A stretch of 64,000 nucleotides of DNA, from positions 1,178,001 through 1,242,000 of the forward strand of contig NZ_JAEFCB010000001.1 in the NCBI RefSeq assembly GCF_016405905.1. The letters are read 5' to 3'. The stretch is from Variovorax sp. IB41 (GTDB lineage: Bacteria > Pseudomonadota > Gammaproteobacteria > Burkholderiales > Burkholderiaceae_C). A program made the position numbers and the translations under genes. Shown in pieces: positions 49,594 through 57,199 of the stretch; position 1 is the first letter of the stretch; the number at the start of each line of letters is the position of its first letter. Below the pieces are notes generated by a model, which did no database searches, was not told where the DNA came from, and saw nothing but the letters and a program-made list of their open reading frames with translations.

Positions 49594-51135
49594 TCACGTC
49601 CTGCGCCGGTGGGCGGCGCGGATCTGAATGCTCTTGATCTTGCCCAGCACCTCGGTGCTCGGCGGGGCCGCCGTGGTGGACTCGAACCATTGCCCCTTCG
49701 GGAAGTCGCCGACCATCTCGCGATAGAGCCAGAGCGCATAGCCGCGCCCGCCGTCCTCTTTCGCGCTGGGCTTCGACTTATCGCGCTCACGGGCGTAGCC
49801 ACAGATCTGCGGCCAGAGGGCGGCGGTGATCGTCTGGGGCGTGCCAGCGGCGAGCAGTTCCTTCAGCGTGCCGGCAACGTGCTCGACGGCCAGGCGCTTC
49901 GGGTATTCGTGACCGCAGCCCGGACAGAACGGCTGCGCCTTATGCACCCGGTTGCACTTCGGACACTTCATCATCGTGTCCTCGGGCTTCTTCTCGATGG
50001 TTGGCTTCTCGCGCTTCTTGCCGTCGTCGAGCTCGTTCACGCCGTTCTCGAAGACCTCGTTCCACTCGTCCCAGAACCGGGCGCAATTGCCGGAGTGGTC
50101 GAGGACGATGCAATCGGTCTTGCCGGGCGAGATACGCAGGCCGCGGCCGAAAAATTGGATGTGCTCTGCCAGCGACTTGCGCAGCGGGCGGGCCATGATC
50201 ACGCAGCCGATGTCGGGCACGTCGAAGCCCTTGGACGCGGCCGTCACGGTGATCAGGCCTCGGATGCTGCTGTCGGCCCGGCGGAATTCGGTCACCGTCT
50301 CGTCGCGGTCCTCGTCCAGGTCCTTGTAGGTGTAGGTCGCAGCGTTCACGCCAGCGGCGAGGAACTGACGCTGCAATTCTTGGACGTGCGCCGTGTCGAC
50401 GGCGGAGCAGATGAATTTCCGCCCTTCCCCATGCAGCAGGTACTCGGCCACCACGTCGCCGACGACCTGCAGAGCGCGCTTCTCGAGCTCCTTGCGCTCG
50501 AACTCTCCGGCAACGACCTTGACGCCTTTCAAGTCGGGTTCGACACACGCGAAGATGCGGTACTTCGACAGGAAGCCCGCTTCGATAAGCTTGTTCGTGG
50601 TGGTGACGTTGACGACCTTGTCGTAGAGCTTGCCGAGCCCCTTGGTGAAGGGCGTTGCAGACAGGCCGAGCGCAGGCGAAGTGCGCGGCGAGATCCTGGC
50701 CTCGACCACCTTGTTGACGGTGTGGGCCTCGTCCACGATCACGAGATCGGCGTCCGGCCAGCGGCGGCGCCCGATGGTTTGCACTGAGCAGACCTGCGTC
50801 TGCAGGCTGGGGCGGAAGCGGGGGTGATCGGCTTGGATGACGCCGTGCGCGATGCCGTGCAGGTCGAAGGTGTCGCTGGTCTGGCGAATGAGCGATTTGC
50901 GATCGACAACAAACGCCGACCGCTTGCCCTTCTTTTGATTCAGGTCCGCGAGGCAGGACGCGATCTCGGTCTTTCCCGAGCCAGTCGGTGCGCAGATCAG
51001 AACGTTCCTGGCGCCGCCGCGGATCGCAGCGCGCATGCCTCGAATGGCGTCCTTCTGATAGTCGCGCAGACGGCCGGCCCAATATGCGCCGAACTCGGCG
51101 ATCTCCGGATCGACCAGGTCGGCGACTTCTGTCAT
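49594..51135 (-). CDS. SF2 DEAH helicase with C-terminal zinc ribbon
   Basis: A 513-residue protein. Q-motif-like LRDYQKDAIRGMRAAIRGG, Walker A APTGSGKTE, DEAH in LVIVDEAHTV, SATPF, TVTAASKGFDVPDIG and motif VI HIQFFGRGLR are all present. A zinc ribbon (CPKC ... CPGCG) follows at about 420-450. It resembles the RecQ/Rad25-like phage replicative helicases that work with the adjacent primase. The ATG at 51135 overlaps the ParB-like stop. Confidence 0.92.
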   Translation of the reverse strand: MTEVADLVDPEIAEFGAYWAGRLRDYQKDAIRGMRAAIRGGARNVLICAPTGSGKTEIASCLADLNQKKGKRSAFVVDRKSLIRQTSDTFDLHGIAHGVIQADHPRFRPSLQTQVCSVQTIGRRRWPDADLVIVDEAHTVNKVVEARISPRTSPALGLSATPFTKGLGKLYDKVVNVTTTNKLIEAGFLSKYRIFACVEPDLKGVKVVAGEFERKELEKRALQVVGDVVAEYLLHGEGRKFICSAVDTAHVQELQRQFLAAGVNAATYTYKDLDEDRDETVTEFRRADSSIRGLITVTAASKGFDVPDIGCVIMARPLRKSLAEHIQFFGRGLRISPGKTDCIVLDHSGNCARFWDEWNEVFENGVNELDDGKKREKPTIEKKPEDTMMKCPKCNRVHKAQPFCPGCGHEYPKRLAVEHVAGTLKELLAAGTPQTITAALWPQICGYARERDKSKPSAKEDGGRGYALWLYREMVGDFPKGQWFESTTAAPPSTEVLGKIKSIQIRAAHRRRT

Positions 51136-52085
51136 GCGCTGACCTTTGCCGCGCGTGCGATGCGCTCGACCGCCGGAGCGATCTTGTCGGTGTCGTCCTC
51201 GCCGACTGCCTTGCCGCAGCGCTTGAGCTGGCGGGAGAGGAAGTCGATCTGCTTGTCGCGCGATGCGATCGTCTGCAGGTGCTCGTCGCTGCGCCGCTGG
51301 GCAACGTCGTATGCGCTCTGCCAACGCAGCGCCTCGGCGGCCTTGTCGTCCGCGTCCAGCAACTGGCGGAGCTTGATGTTCTCGTCGTTCGCCTGTTGCA
51401 GTTCAACGAACGGGTCGAAATCGGCGGTGTGATCTTCGTCCGCGTCTTCTTGGCGGCCTTGGCCAGCAGGCGCGGCGCTGGCAGGTGCGCTTCCCTGAGC
51501 AGCTTTCACCACGGTTTTTTCTGCCGGCGGCGCGGCTGCTGGGCCTGAATCTTCGACCTCGATCGCAGTCATTCGGGGGCCGATCGCCGTCGTGTCCTGG
51601 GTGTAGACCGAACCGCCCCGTTCGACTTTCCGCACCTTGCTATCTGCGGAATTTCCGCAACGATCACTACGAGCGGCGGCTACGGTCTTGCCGGTGACCC
51701 CGGCGATCTCTGCGATCCTCCGGTCGCTCCACGAGCCCCACTCTTCATCGCACAAGAGCATTTCAACCGCACGTCGCTTGTCCGCGTTAGAGCGGCGCAG
51801 TCCGTGCTCTCGGTTCGCTCCCACCGCGTACAGGACCGCGCTGCGGCGGGTGCCGTTCAAAATCTCTGACTGGATCGCGGTCTTGCCAGCTGCGACGCTT
51901 GCGTGATAGCGATGGAACCCGTCAGCGAGCCAGTATTCCGAGCCGTCGAAGACCAGGACCACGGCGGGGAGCTTTTCGCCAGCTTTGATCGCCTCCGCAT
52001 ATTCAGCGACCACGTCCTGCTGCAGTTGCTCACGAGCCTGGGTGCCGCCGTCAATGCGGATGATCTTGATGTCGATGGACTTCAT
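51132..52085 (-). CDS. ParB/Srx-fold nuclease-like protein
   Basis: A 317-residue protein. The ParB-like N-terminal domain (about 1-110) includes AVVLVFDGSEYWLADGFHRY, the signature GxHR-type motif, followed by LRRSNADKRRAVEMLL and an HTH (SWSDRRIAEIAGVTGKTVAA). The C-terminal half is Ala/Pro-rich then a coiled coil. It may nick or bind DNA in replication or host takeover. It overlaps genes on both sides by 4 bp. Confidence 0.88.
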   Translation of the reverse strand: MKSIDIKIIRIDGGTQAREQLQQDVVAEYAEAIKAGEKLPAVVLVFDGSEYWLADGFHRYHASVAAGKTAIQSEILNGTRRSAVLYAVGANREHGLRRSNADKRRAVEMLLCDEEWGSWSDRRIAEIAGVTGKTVAAARSDRCGNSADSKVRKVERGGSVYTQDTTAIGPRMTAIEVEDSGPAAAPPAEKTVVKAAQGSAPASAAPAGQGRQEDADEDHTADFDPFVELQQANDENIKLRQLLDADDKAAEALRWQSAYDVAQRRSDEHLQTIASRDKQIDFLSRQLKRCGKAVGEDDTDKIAPAVERIARAAKVSA

Positions 52086-52366
52086 GGTTTTTGCCACTCG
52101 AAGCACTCGCAGCGCTGGAGCATGTCTTTCACGGGGGTAAGGTAGGGAGCGGCACCGTGGATCCAGCCTTGCCGAGCGGCGAAGCAGCCGCCGGTCGTCT
52201 GCAGGTGGGCGCACTCGATGCACATGCGCCGGTCGTCGCGGTCGGCGTCGCGCAGCAGGAGCAGCTCGGCCAGTTCGCCGGCACGTTCGGTGCCACAGCC
52301 GCGGCGCTTGAACAGCGCGACGCGCTTGTCGAGGCGGACGATGGCGGGGTCTTTGACGGCGTCCAT
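52082..52366 (-). CDS. Small Cys-rich phage protein (94 aa)
   Basis: A 94-residue protein. A helical first half (KDPAIVRLDKRVALFKRRGC) is followed by CIECAHLQTTGGCFAARQGW and CECFEW, which suggest a zinc-binding knuckle. It lies in the early operon between the 117-aa gene and the ParB-like gene with short overlaps. The function is unknown. Confidence 0.72.
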   Translation of the reverse strand: MDAVKDPAIVRLDKRVALFKRRGCGTERAGELAELLLLRDADRDDRRMCIECAHLQTTGGCFAARQGWIHGAAPYLTPVKDMLQRCECFEWQKP

Positions 52367-52719
52367 CAGCAGATCGCCTCCGAGTCGTAGGGGCGCCACT
52401 TCACCTCGAACTCGCCGAGCGTCACGGGGACGCAACGCAGCGCCTGCGCGGTCAACGCAGCCAGCGCCGGCGGAGCAAGGTGCTTCAGCGTGTCGCCGCA
52501 ACCGGGTCCGCCGAAGACGAATTTCTCGCCGCTTGCCAGCGTCTCCATCAGCGTGGCAAGACAGTAGTCCGCTCTGTAGACGCCTTGCGCCCGCTGCTGA
52601 CGCAGGGAGATCGTCGGACCCAGTCCCTCGCCTCGCAGCATCAGGACGATCCAGAGCTCGCCGTCCATGTCGCGCACACTGTCGAGCGCGCGCAAGAGCT
52701 CGTTCTTCGCTGCACTCAT
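52366..52719 (-). CDS. Hypothetical early protein (117 aa)
   Basis: A 117-residue protein (NELLRALDSVRDMDGELWIV; FGGPGCGDTLKHLAPPALAA). No motif is recognised. The start at 52719 follows the 41-aa ORF by 16 bp and the stop overlaps the next gene. It belongs to the leftward early operon. Confidence 0.68.
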   Translation of the reverse strand: MSAAKNELLRALDSVRDMDGELWIVLMLRGEGLGPTISLRQQRAQGVYRADYCLATLMETLASGEKFVFGGPGCGDTLKHLAPPALAALTAQALRCVPVTLGEFEVKWRPYDSEAIC

Positions 52720-52735
52720 GCGGCCGCCCGGTGAT

Positions 52736-52861
52736 TCATTGCTTGCTCCACGCCCTGCCCTCATGAGCCATGCACCACAGCGCGCTCGACCAGGACCGAT
52801 GCACGCGCAGGTAGTAGAGGAAGTGCGCGATGTAGATCACGCGGTTAATGGGGCGGCGCAT
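52736..52861 (-). CDS. Small basic Trp/Tyr-rich protein (41 aa)
   Basis: A 41-residue product (MRRPINRVIYIAHFLYYLRV, then HRSWSSALWCMAHEG). The ATG overlaps the stop of the CII-like gene (TGATG) and the ORF ends 16 bp before the next start, so it fills the gap in the operon exactly. The hydrophobic first half could be membrane-associated. Confidence 0.65.
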   Translation of the reverse strand: MRRPINRVIYIAHFLYYLRVHRSWSSALWCMAHEGRAWSKQ

Positions 52862-53352
52862 CACGCAGCCTCCCGCTCGAGCAAGGCAGCCGGCTTTTCC
52901 GCAGCGTGGATCGCGGCGAGCCCTGCGCGCACGCGCTGTGCGCAGCCGATGAGTTCGCTGAGCTCGCGGTCGACGTCGCGAAGTTCGTTGCCGGTCACAC
53001 GGCCATCAGCCATCGCTGACGATGTCGTCGCGACGAACTCCGCGAATTCCTTGGCGGTGGCAGCGAGGTCTTCGAACGTGGCGCCGCTGCCCTCATGGAG
53101 GCCCGGCAATGGGATCAGCACTGCGCCGCAGTTGGTCGCGAGCACGTTCAGGAGCTGCAGCGGGTTCTCGACGTGCTCTTCGATCGCGAGTTGGGTAATC
53201 AGCTCGGCGTCCTGCAAGCCGAGCTTGTAGGCGTCGGAGCCTGCAACTTCATGGCGCAAGGTCGAGGCGCGCTTGCCGAGGCGGATGGCCAGGCATTCGA
53301 TGCCGCCAGGGAAGCGGCGGACGAGGTGACGGGCTGCGTCCAAGATGTTCAT
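52861..53352 (-). CDS. CII-like phage regulatory protein (CP76 family)
   Basis: A 163-residue protein. GKRASTLRHEVAGSDAYKLG, LQDAELITQLAIEEHVENPL and the C-terminal helical region match the Phage_CP76/CII-like family of early regulators. By analogy it activates establishment of lysogeny or early transcription. It lies downstream of the Cro-like gene and overlaps the 109-aa ORF (ATGA). Confidence 0.88.
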   Translation of the reverse strand: MNILDAARHLVRRFPGGIECLAIRLGKRASTLRHEVAGSDAYKLGLQDAELITQLAIEEHVENPLQLLNVLATNCGAVLIPLPGLHEGSGATFEDLAATAKEFAEFVATTSSAMADGRVTGNELRDVDRELSELIGCAQRVRAGLAAIHAAEKPAALLEREAA

Positions 53353-53678
53353 AGCAATGCCGCCTTGACGTTGCTATGGATGGGAAGCGAGCAAGCCGAG
53401 ACACTGCCTGTCATGCCCTCTTCCACACCGCCACCCAGCCACCTGCCCGGCAGCTTGGTGCACAGCAGCACACACACATGCCTCTCGACCAATGCAGACC
53501 CCGACTCGACGCGGCCAGCGCGCATGCGCATCTCGACAACACGGCTGGAGATGCGAACGCTCGACGGCGAACTGGCCTTGTGGTTCACCGGGCACCTTGT
53601 GACCGGCCTTCCGGCGCGGGACTCGGCAACCCGGCAGGAGCGAAAGCGCCGCCCATGAGCAAACACGATCGAAGTCAT
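53349..53678 (-). CDS. Possible early ORF between Cro-like and CII-like genes (109 aa)
   Basis: A 109-residue product (MTSIVFAHGRRFRSCRVAES; SSRVVEMRMRAGRVESGSAL). It starts 5 bp after the Cro-like stop and overlaps the CII-like ATG, so it fits the operon. Against it, one of the AACACGAT repeats (53662-53669) lies over its first codons and the composition is Arg/Ser-rich as in shadow ORFs. Confidence 0.45.
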   Translation of the reverse strand: MTSIVFAHGRRFRSCRVAESRAGRPVTRCPVNHKASSPSSVRISSRVVEMRMRAGRVESGSALVERHVCVLLCTKLPGRWLGGGVEEGMTGSVSACSLPIHSNVKAALL

Positions 53679-53683
53679 GATCA

Positions 53684-53929
53684 TCATGCGGCCACGACGG
53701 ACTTGCGCGGGCTGCGACGCTTCGACGAGTTGCGCAGCACTTCCCAGGGAACGTCGGGGCGCAGCTCCTCGCAACGAACGCCGGTTTCACGCTCGATCGC
53801 TGGGCAATGCTCGGCGGGCACCTTCTTGCGGAAGGCCCACATCCCTGGCGTCGAACTCGCCACTCCGATCAGTTCAGCCAGTCGCAGCCGGCTGCCCGCA
53901 ATCTCGATAGCCCTGAGGAACGCTTCCAT
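53684..53929 (-). CDS. YdaS/Cro-like HTH protein
   Basis: An 81-residue protein. MEAFLRAIEIAGSRLRLAEL, IGVASSTPGMWAFRKKVPAE and HCPAIERETGVRCEELRPDV match the YdaS-type Cro/antitoxin family. TTGGAG sits 5 bp before the ATG. It diverges from the CI-like gene across 78 bp holding two AACACGAT repeats, so it is the early-side partner of the lysogeny switch. Confidence 0.88.
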   Translation of the reverse strand: MEAFLRAIEIAGSRLRLAELIGVASSTPGMWAFRKKVPAEHCPAIERETGVRCEELRPDVPWEVLRNSSKRRSPRKSVVAA

Positions 53930-53945
53930 GCCCACTCCAAGTTCA

Positions 53946-53976
53946 AACACGATAGAAGCCTTTACTCTAACACGAT
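53946..53976. promoter_or_regulatory. Candidate immunity operators
   Basis: AACACGATAG (53946-53955) and AACACGATCG (53969-53978) are direct repeats 23 bp apart within the divergent CI-Cro gap. A third AACACGATCG is at 53662-53671. A 23-bp spacing is close to two helical turns, so two dimers could sit side by side. Confidence 0.55.
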
Positions 53977-54007
53977 CGCATTTAAAAGGTGTGGGAGAAT
54001 TTCGTTC

Positions 54008-54430
54008 GTGAACACCATCGCAGAACGAGTCAAGGCCGTCCGGCAGGAACTGGGCTGGAGCCAAGTGCAACTGGCAGAAGAAGTGGGCGTGTCCCAAAGC
54101 TCGATCGGAAACATCGAATCGGGCGTCAGGCAGCGCCCGCGGGAACTCGTCTCCATCGCCAAGGCGCTACGCGTCTCGCCGGAGTGGTTGGAGACGGGTA
54201 AGGGGCCGCGTACCGAGCGCGCCTCCCTATCGCTCGTTGGCGCCAACGCGGAGCCGTCAGTGCGTGCGCTGGTGGAGTACCTCGCTGAGATCGCGGCCAA
54301 GCAGAGGCCGACGCTCCGAAAGAACTTGGGGAATCTGCTGGTCGACCTGGTCGATCACCCGGAGGACACGGCTTTGATCGAGCAGACCATTGCCGACATC
54401 GAGCGGTTCTTCACGCCACCCGCGACCTGA
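54008..54430 (+). CDS. CI-like repressor lacking a peptidase domain
   Basis: A 140-residue protein. The HTH (about 3-58: ERVKAVRQELGWSQVQLAEE, VGVSQSSIGNIESGVRQRPR) is followed by about 80 helical residues and no S24 Ser/Lys protease fold. So it cannot be auto-cleaved by RecA as lambda CI is. GTG 54008 has GGGAG upstream. It diverges from the Cro-like gene. The reading direction leads into the cargo genes, so lysogenic transcription could continue there. Confidence 0.87.
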   Translation: MNTIAERVKAVRQELGWSQVQLAEEVGVSQSSIGNIESGVRQRPRELVSIAKALRVSPEWLETGKGPRTERASLSLVGANAEPSVRALVEYLAEIAAKQRPTLRKNLGNLLVDLVDHPEDTALIEQTIADIERFFTPPAT

Positions 54431-54498
54431 CAGGGTTCTCGCTCATAGCGCCCTCGTAACGAATAGTTAGGATCGCGCTGCACAACAAGGAGCGAGGG

Positions 54499-54774
54499 AT
54501 GAAAAGTCTTGCAGCCATGGCGCTGCTGGCCTTGGCCGGCTGCGCAGTTCCGACGACCAGCGTTGTCCCGCGCGGCGACGACATGTTCACGGTCACGCGA
54601 CAAGGCAGTAGTGCCTGGGTGAGCGTTGATTCGCTAAAGACCGCAGCGCTTCAGGAGGCGGATGCCTTTTGCGCCAGCCGCAGCAAGCGCATGAAGTTCA
54701 TCTACAACAAAGACATTCCTGCTGGCCCACTCGGCCGCTGGCCCGAGTCAGAGGTGCTCTTCAAATGCGACTGA
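54499..54774 (+). CDS. Small lipoprotein, copy 1 of a tandem pair
   Basis: A 91-residue protein with lipobox MALLALAGC (Cys15) and a folded domain ending in EVLFKCD. AAGGAGCGAGGG precedes the ATG. The next gene encodes a paralogue, overlapping at the end. Expression from the lysogenic side is likely. Small phage lipoproteins of this sort can alter receptors or block superinfection, but no motif proves it. Confidence 0.85.
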   Translation: MKSLAAMALLALAGCAVPTTSVVPRGDDMFTVTRQGSSAWVSVDSLKTAALQEADAFCASRSKRMKFIYNKDIPAGPLGRWPESEVLFKCD

Positions 54775-55028
54775 CTATCTTGGCGGTTGCCGCCGCCGTC
54801 GCTGCCTGCACATCCATGACGCCAATCCAGCCTGTCGGCAAGGACCGATTCATGGTGTCCTCCACCACTCGAGGCGGCTTTACTACCGACGGCCAGATCA
54901 AGGCCGATCTGCTGGATCGGGCTCGCGCCTTCTGCGGCAAGAAGGAAATGGTTTTAGAGTCATCGACCTCTGGCGGGACCCAGGGCTGGACGCCCCAAAC
55001 GGCCGAAGTTCTGTTCAAGTGCGAGTGA
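54765..55028 (+). CDS. Small lipoprotein, copy 2 of a tandem pair
   Basis: An 87-residue protein with a short signal and lipobox VAAAVAACTSM (Cys14), then PVGKDRFMVSSTTRGGFTTD and RARAFCGKK, ending EVLFKCE. The start overlaps the last codons of copy 1 in another frame. The two share the order F-x-V, AxAFC and EVLFKC(D/E), so they arose by duplication and diverged strongly. Confidence 0.85.
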   Translation: MRLTILAVAAAVAACTSMTPIQPVGKDRFMVSSTTRGGFTTDGQIKADLLDRARAFCGKKEMVLESSTSGGTQGWTPQTAEVLFKCE

Positions 55029-55072
55029 TGGCCTGAACCGTTAGCACGGGAACAAAGCTCAGACAGGGACGT

Positions 55073-55699
55073 ATGACCGACAAACGAGGCATCAGCTACA
55101 AGGCTGGCGGCCAATGGGCACGAATGTCTTGGTCGTCCCGCATCGGCGCGATCGCGGCTGTTGGCGTGCTCATCGTAGCCGTTGGAATTTGGCATCGTGC
55201 CAACCAAGCATCCTCGGCCACAACAACTTCGGCGGCGGCAGCTTCGGCAGTCGCTCCAAGTGGGCCTACCCGGGCCGAGGCCGAGAATGCCCAGCGCGAA
55301 GCTCAGGCCAAGATGCTCCGAAGCAAGTGCACAGAAGGCCTGCCTGAAATCCTCAAGGCGTCGCGCGATCTACTGGCGGCCGGCGACGAGCACATGGCAG
55401 CGGCAACGCTCAATCCTTGCCTCCCAATCTCGAAAGATCCCACCTTTGCTGCATTGGTGAAGAAGATCGAGACCGCCAGGACAGTCAAGGTGGCGAAAGC
55501 AGCCAAGGAAGAAGCGGCTCAAAAGAAAAAGTCCGGAGTGCACATCGGCATGTCGAAAGACGACGTTCTCGCCAGTATGTGGGGCAAGCCCCGCAAGATC
55601 AATCGCACAACCACCGCTCGCGGGACGCGCGAGCAGTGGGTCTATGACGGCGGCTACCTCTACTTTGAGGGCGACACCCTCACCACCATTCAGAACTAA
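55073..55699 (+). CDS. Membrane-anchored protein with SmpA/BamE-like end
   Basis: A 208-residue protein. One N-terminal TM segment (IGAIAAVGVLIVAVGIW) and an Ala/Ser linker lead to a helical region with two Cys (RSKCTEGLPEILKASRDLLA; LNPCLPISK). The C-terminal HIGMSKDDVLASMWGKPRKI and QWVYDGGYLYFEGDTLTTIQ match the short SmpA/OmlA (BamE) fold. It would face the periplasm. It is in the cargo cluster after the lipoproteins. Confidence 0.78.
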   Translation: MTDKRGISYKAGGQWARMSWSSRIGAIAAVGVLIVAVGIWHRANQASSATTTSAAAASAVAPSGPTRAEAENAQREAQAKMLRSKCTEGLPEILKASRDLLAAGDEHMAAATLNPCLPISKDPTFAALVKKIETARTVKVAKAAKEEAAQKKKSGVHIGMSKDDVLASMWGKPRKINRTTTARGTREQWVYDGGYLYFEGDTLTTIQN

Positions 55700-55705
55700 C
55701 GACCG

Positions 55706-55993
55706 ATGACCTCCTTCCTCTACATCGTCACCCTCTTTTCATCAGTAGCCGGGGCGTTCACTCTCGCATCGGCATTCTCCGGAGGCTCTGCGCCGCAGCA
55801 GGCAGCTCTAGCGGCGGTCGCGATTGGCCTTGCCGTGATCCCTTATGTGTTCAGCAGATGCGTGCAGATCTCAGTGACCGAAGCGCGGCAAAAGAAGGAG
55901 CATGCGCAGATGATCGACCGACTGGACGCCCTCGAGCGAGCTACGTCCAAAATGGCGGAGACGCGCTCTGGAAAGTTGCCTGATGCCCTCTAA
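55706..55993 (+). CDS. Two-TM membrane protein (95 aa)
   Basis: A 95-residue protein with two hydrophobic segments (FLYIVTLFSSVAGAFTLASA and AALAAVAIGLAVIPYVF) and a cytoplasmic helical tail (QMIDRLDALERATSKMAE). It lies 6 bp after the previous gene and overlaps the HIRAN gene by 11 bp. No family is recognised. Confidence 0.72.
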   Translation: MTSFLYIVTLFSSVAGAFTLASAFSGGSAPQQAALAAVAIGLAVIPYVFSRCVQISVTEARQKKEHAQMIDRLDALERATSKMAETRSGKLPDAL

Positions 55994-56369
55994 ATCGATC
56001 CGAGCCGTCGTCGCAGGTACGGGTTTCGAAGATCGAGCTGAACGCATTCGCCGCTTCTGTCAGGACGGTGCCGAAATCGACCTACGCAGAGAACCAAAAA
56101 ACCGATTCGATCCTGAAGCGATCGGCGTCTGGATGCGCTGCAGGCTCTTCTTCGGGCTCTGGAAGCCGTGGGCGATGATTGGGTACATCCAAGCGGACCG
56201 GGCGGACCAACTGGCACCGAAGATGGATAGCGGGGAATCCCGGGTGATCCGTGCTTACGTGAAGAGCTTCTATGCACCGTCAGGGCGAGAGCACCCAAGG
56301 GTTTCAGTGGAGATCGAGATTGAGACTGCTGAGCCTCCAAAAAAGGCCAGAACGAAGAGGATTGCTTGA
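55983..56369 (+). CDS. Stand-alone HIRAN domain protein
   Basis: A 128-residue protein. IRAVVAGTGFEDRAERIRRF, IDLRREPKNRFDPEAIGVWM and MIGYIQADRADQLAPKMDSG are the typical HIRAN pattern. HIRAN domains bind DNA ends or stalled forks in helicases such as HLTF; stand-alone copies occur in phages and are uncharacterised. It is the last gene of the rightward cargo cluster. Confidence 0.88.
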   Translation: MPSKSIRAVVAGTGFEDRAERIRRFCQDGAEIDLRREPKNRFDPEAIGVWMRCRLFFGLWKPWAMIGYIQADRADQLAPKMDSGESRVIRAYVKSFYAPSGREHPRVSVEIEIETAEPPKKARTKRIA

Positions 56370-56407
56370 GGGCATCCTGCCCGCTAGAAGCAGAGAAAGG
56401 CAGACAT

Positions 56408-56431
56408 GAAAAAAGCCCTCATGAGAGGGCT
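56408..56431 (-). terminator. Rho-independent terminator of the YafO operon (leftward)
   Basis: AGCCCTC and GAGGGCT pair around ATGA (56414-56431); on the minus strand the stem is followed by six T residues. It lies 5 bp after the YafO stop. Confidence 0.8.
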
Positions 56432-56435
56432 TGGG

Positions 56436-56867
56436 TTATCCAAGGATAATACCCGTCTGGATGAATCGCTCAGCGATCACAGAGAGTGATTGCATCAGTT
56501 GTCTATGCGTACTCGTGCGCATCTGAGCGATTTCATGGGCATGAGGCTCATCCAGAATAAAGATCAACAGATGACCATGAGTGGGGTCACTCGCATAGAC
56601 GAGAACACGATCACTCACCCTGCGAGACTGTCGCTTCCATGCGATGTTCCACTTCATCAGTGCATTCACATCGGAGAGCGGAACCAGATGAACATGGCGG
56701 AGCTTGTCCGGACGGATGTAGCCACCATCCTTCCCAAATAGGTAGTTCGCATACTCACCTGCCAGTCCTTGGGACTTCCAGTGGTCGAACTCACTAGCGA
56801 AATTTGCAGCGTTCTCGCCCAGGGATCTGAGCTGCCCTTCAAGCGCAGCCGTGCAACGGGTCGTCAA
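56436..56867 (-). CDS. YafO-family mRNA interferase toxin
   Basis: A 143-residue protein. Pattern matches to E. coli YafO include FASEFDHWKSQGLAGEYANY, LFGKDGGYIRPDKLRHVHLV, the SDRVLVYASD region and LLIFILDEPHAHEIAQ. YafO cleaves mRNA on ribosomes. The partner gene starts upstream (57107) with a 12-bp gap, so order is antitoxin then toxin, as for yafN-yafO. A terminator follows directly. Confidence 0.85.
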   Translation of the reverse strand: MTTRCTAALEGQLRSLGENAANFASEFDHWKSQGLAGEYANYLFGKDGGYIRPDKLRHVHLVPLSDVNALMKWNIAWKRQSRRVSDRVLVYASDPTHGHLLIFILDEPHAHEIAQMRTSTHRQLMQSLSVIAERFIQTGIILG

Positions 56868-56879
56868 TGAACGCCCCGA

Positions 56880-57107
56880 CTAACCCTTGATGTGCCCGAA
56901 CGCCTTGAAGGCCGCCTCAACCGTGAAAAGAGAGGCGTTTTTGGGATCGGAAATCTTGCGGAACGTGCTGGCGGTTTGTTCGCTAATCCTCACAACCGCT
57001 TGAGGAGGGCGCTTGAGCACACGCACAGAGTAGCCCAATCGTGCCGCGCGAAGGGTCGCCGCAGGACGTCCTTTGTGATGCACAACGGTGACATATGTGA
57101 TGGGCAT
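56880..57107 (-). CDS. Putative antitoxin of the YafO toxin (75 aa)
   Basis: A 75-residue basic protein (YVTVVHHKGRPAATLRAARL; VVRISEQTASTFRKISDPKN). It lacks the Phd-like N-terminus of YafN. The strand-rich N-terminal half could be a DNA-binding beta fold. A perfect inverted repeat AACTTCC-AAC-GGAAGTT lies 22 bp upstream of its start, as expected for an autoregulated antitoxin. The role is inferred from position. Confidence 0.7.
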   Translation of the reverse strand: MPITYVTVVHHKGRPAATLRAARLGYSVRVLKRPPQAVVRISEQTASTFRKISDPKNASLFTVEAAFKAFGHIKG

Positions 57108-57128
57108 GAATGTCGTTTAGAGGGTTTT

Positions 57129-57145
57129 AACTTCCAACGGAAGTT
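57129..57145. promoter_or_regulatory. Candidate operator of the YafO toxin-antitoxin operon
   Basis: AACTTCC and GGAAGTT are perfect 7-bp arms around AAC, just upstream of the antitoxin start on the minus strand. Confidence 0.65.
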
Positions 57146-57199
57146 ATTCTGCATCAAAAACCGTTGAGGTATTACCGAATCAACGAAATGCCACCACAG

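Noticed and set aside
53376..54011. 211-codon plus-strand ORF across the Cro-like gene
   Set aside because: It is antisense to the YdaS/Cro-like gene, runs through the operator region and stops at the CI start.
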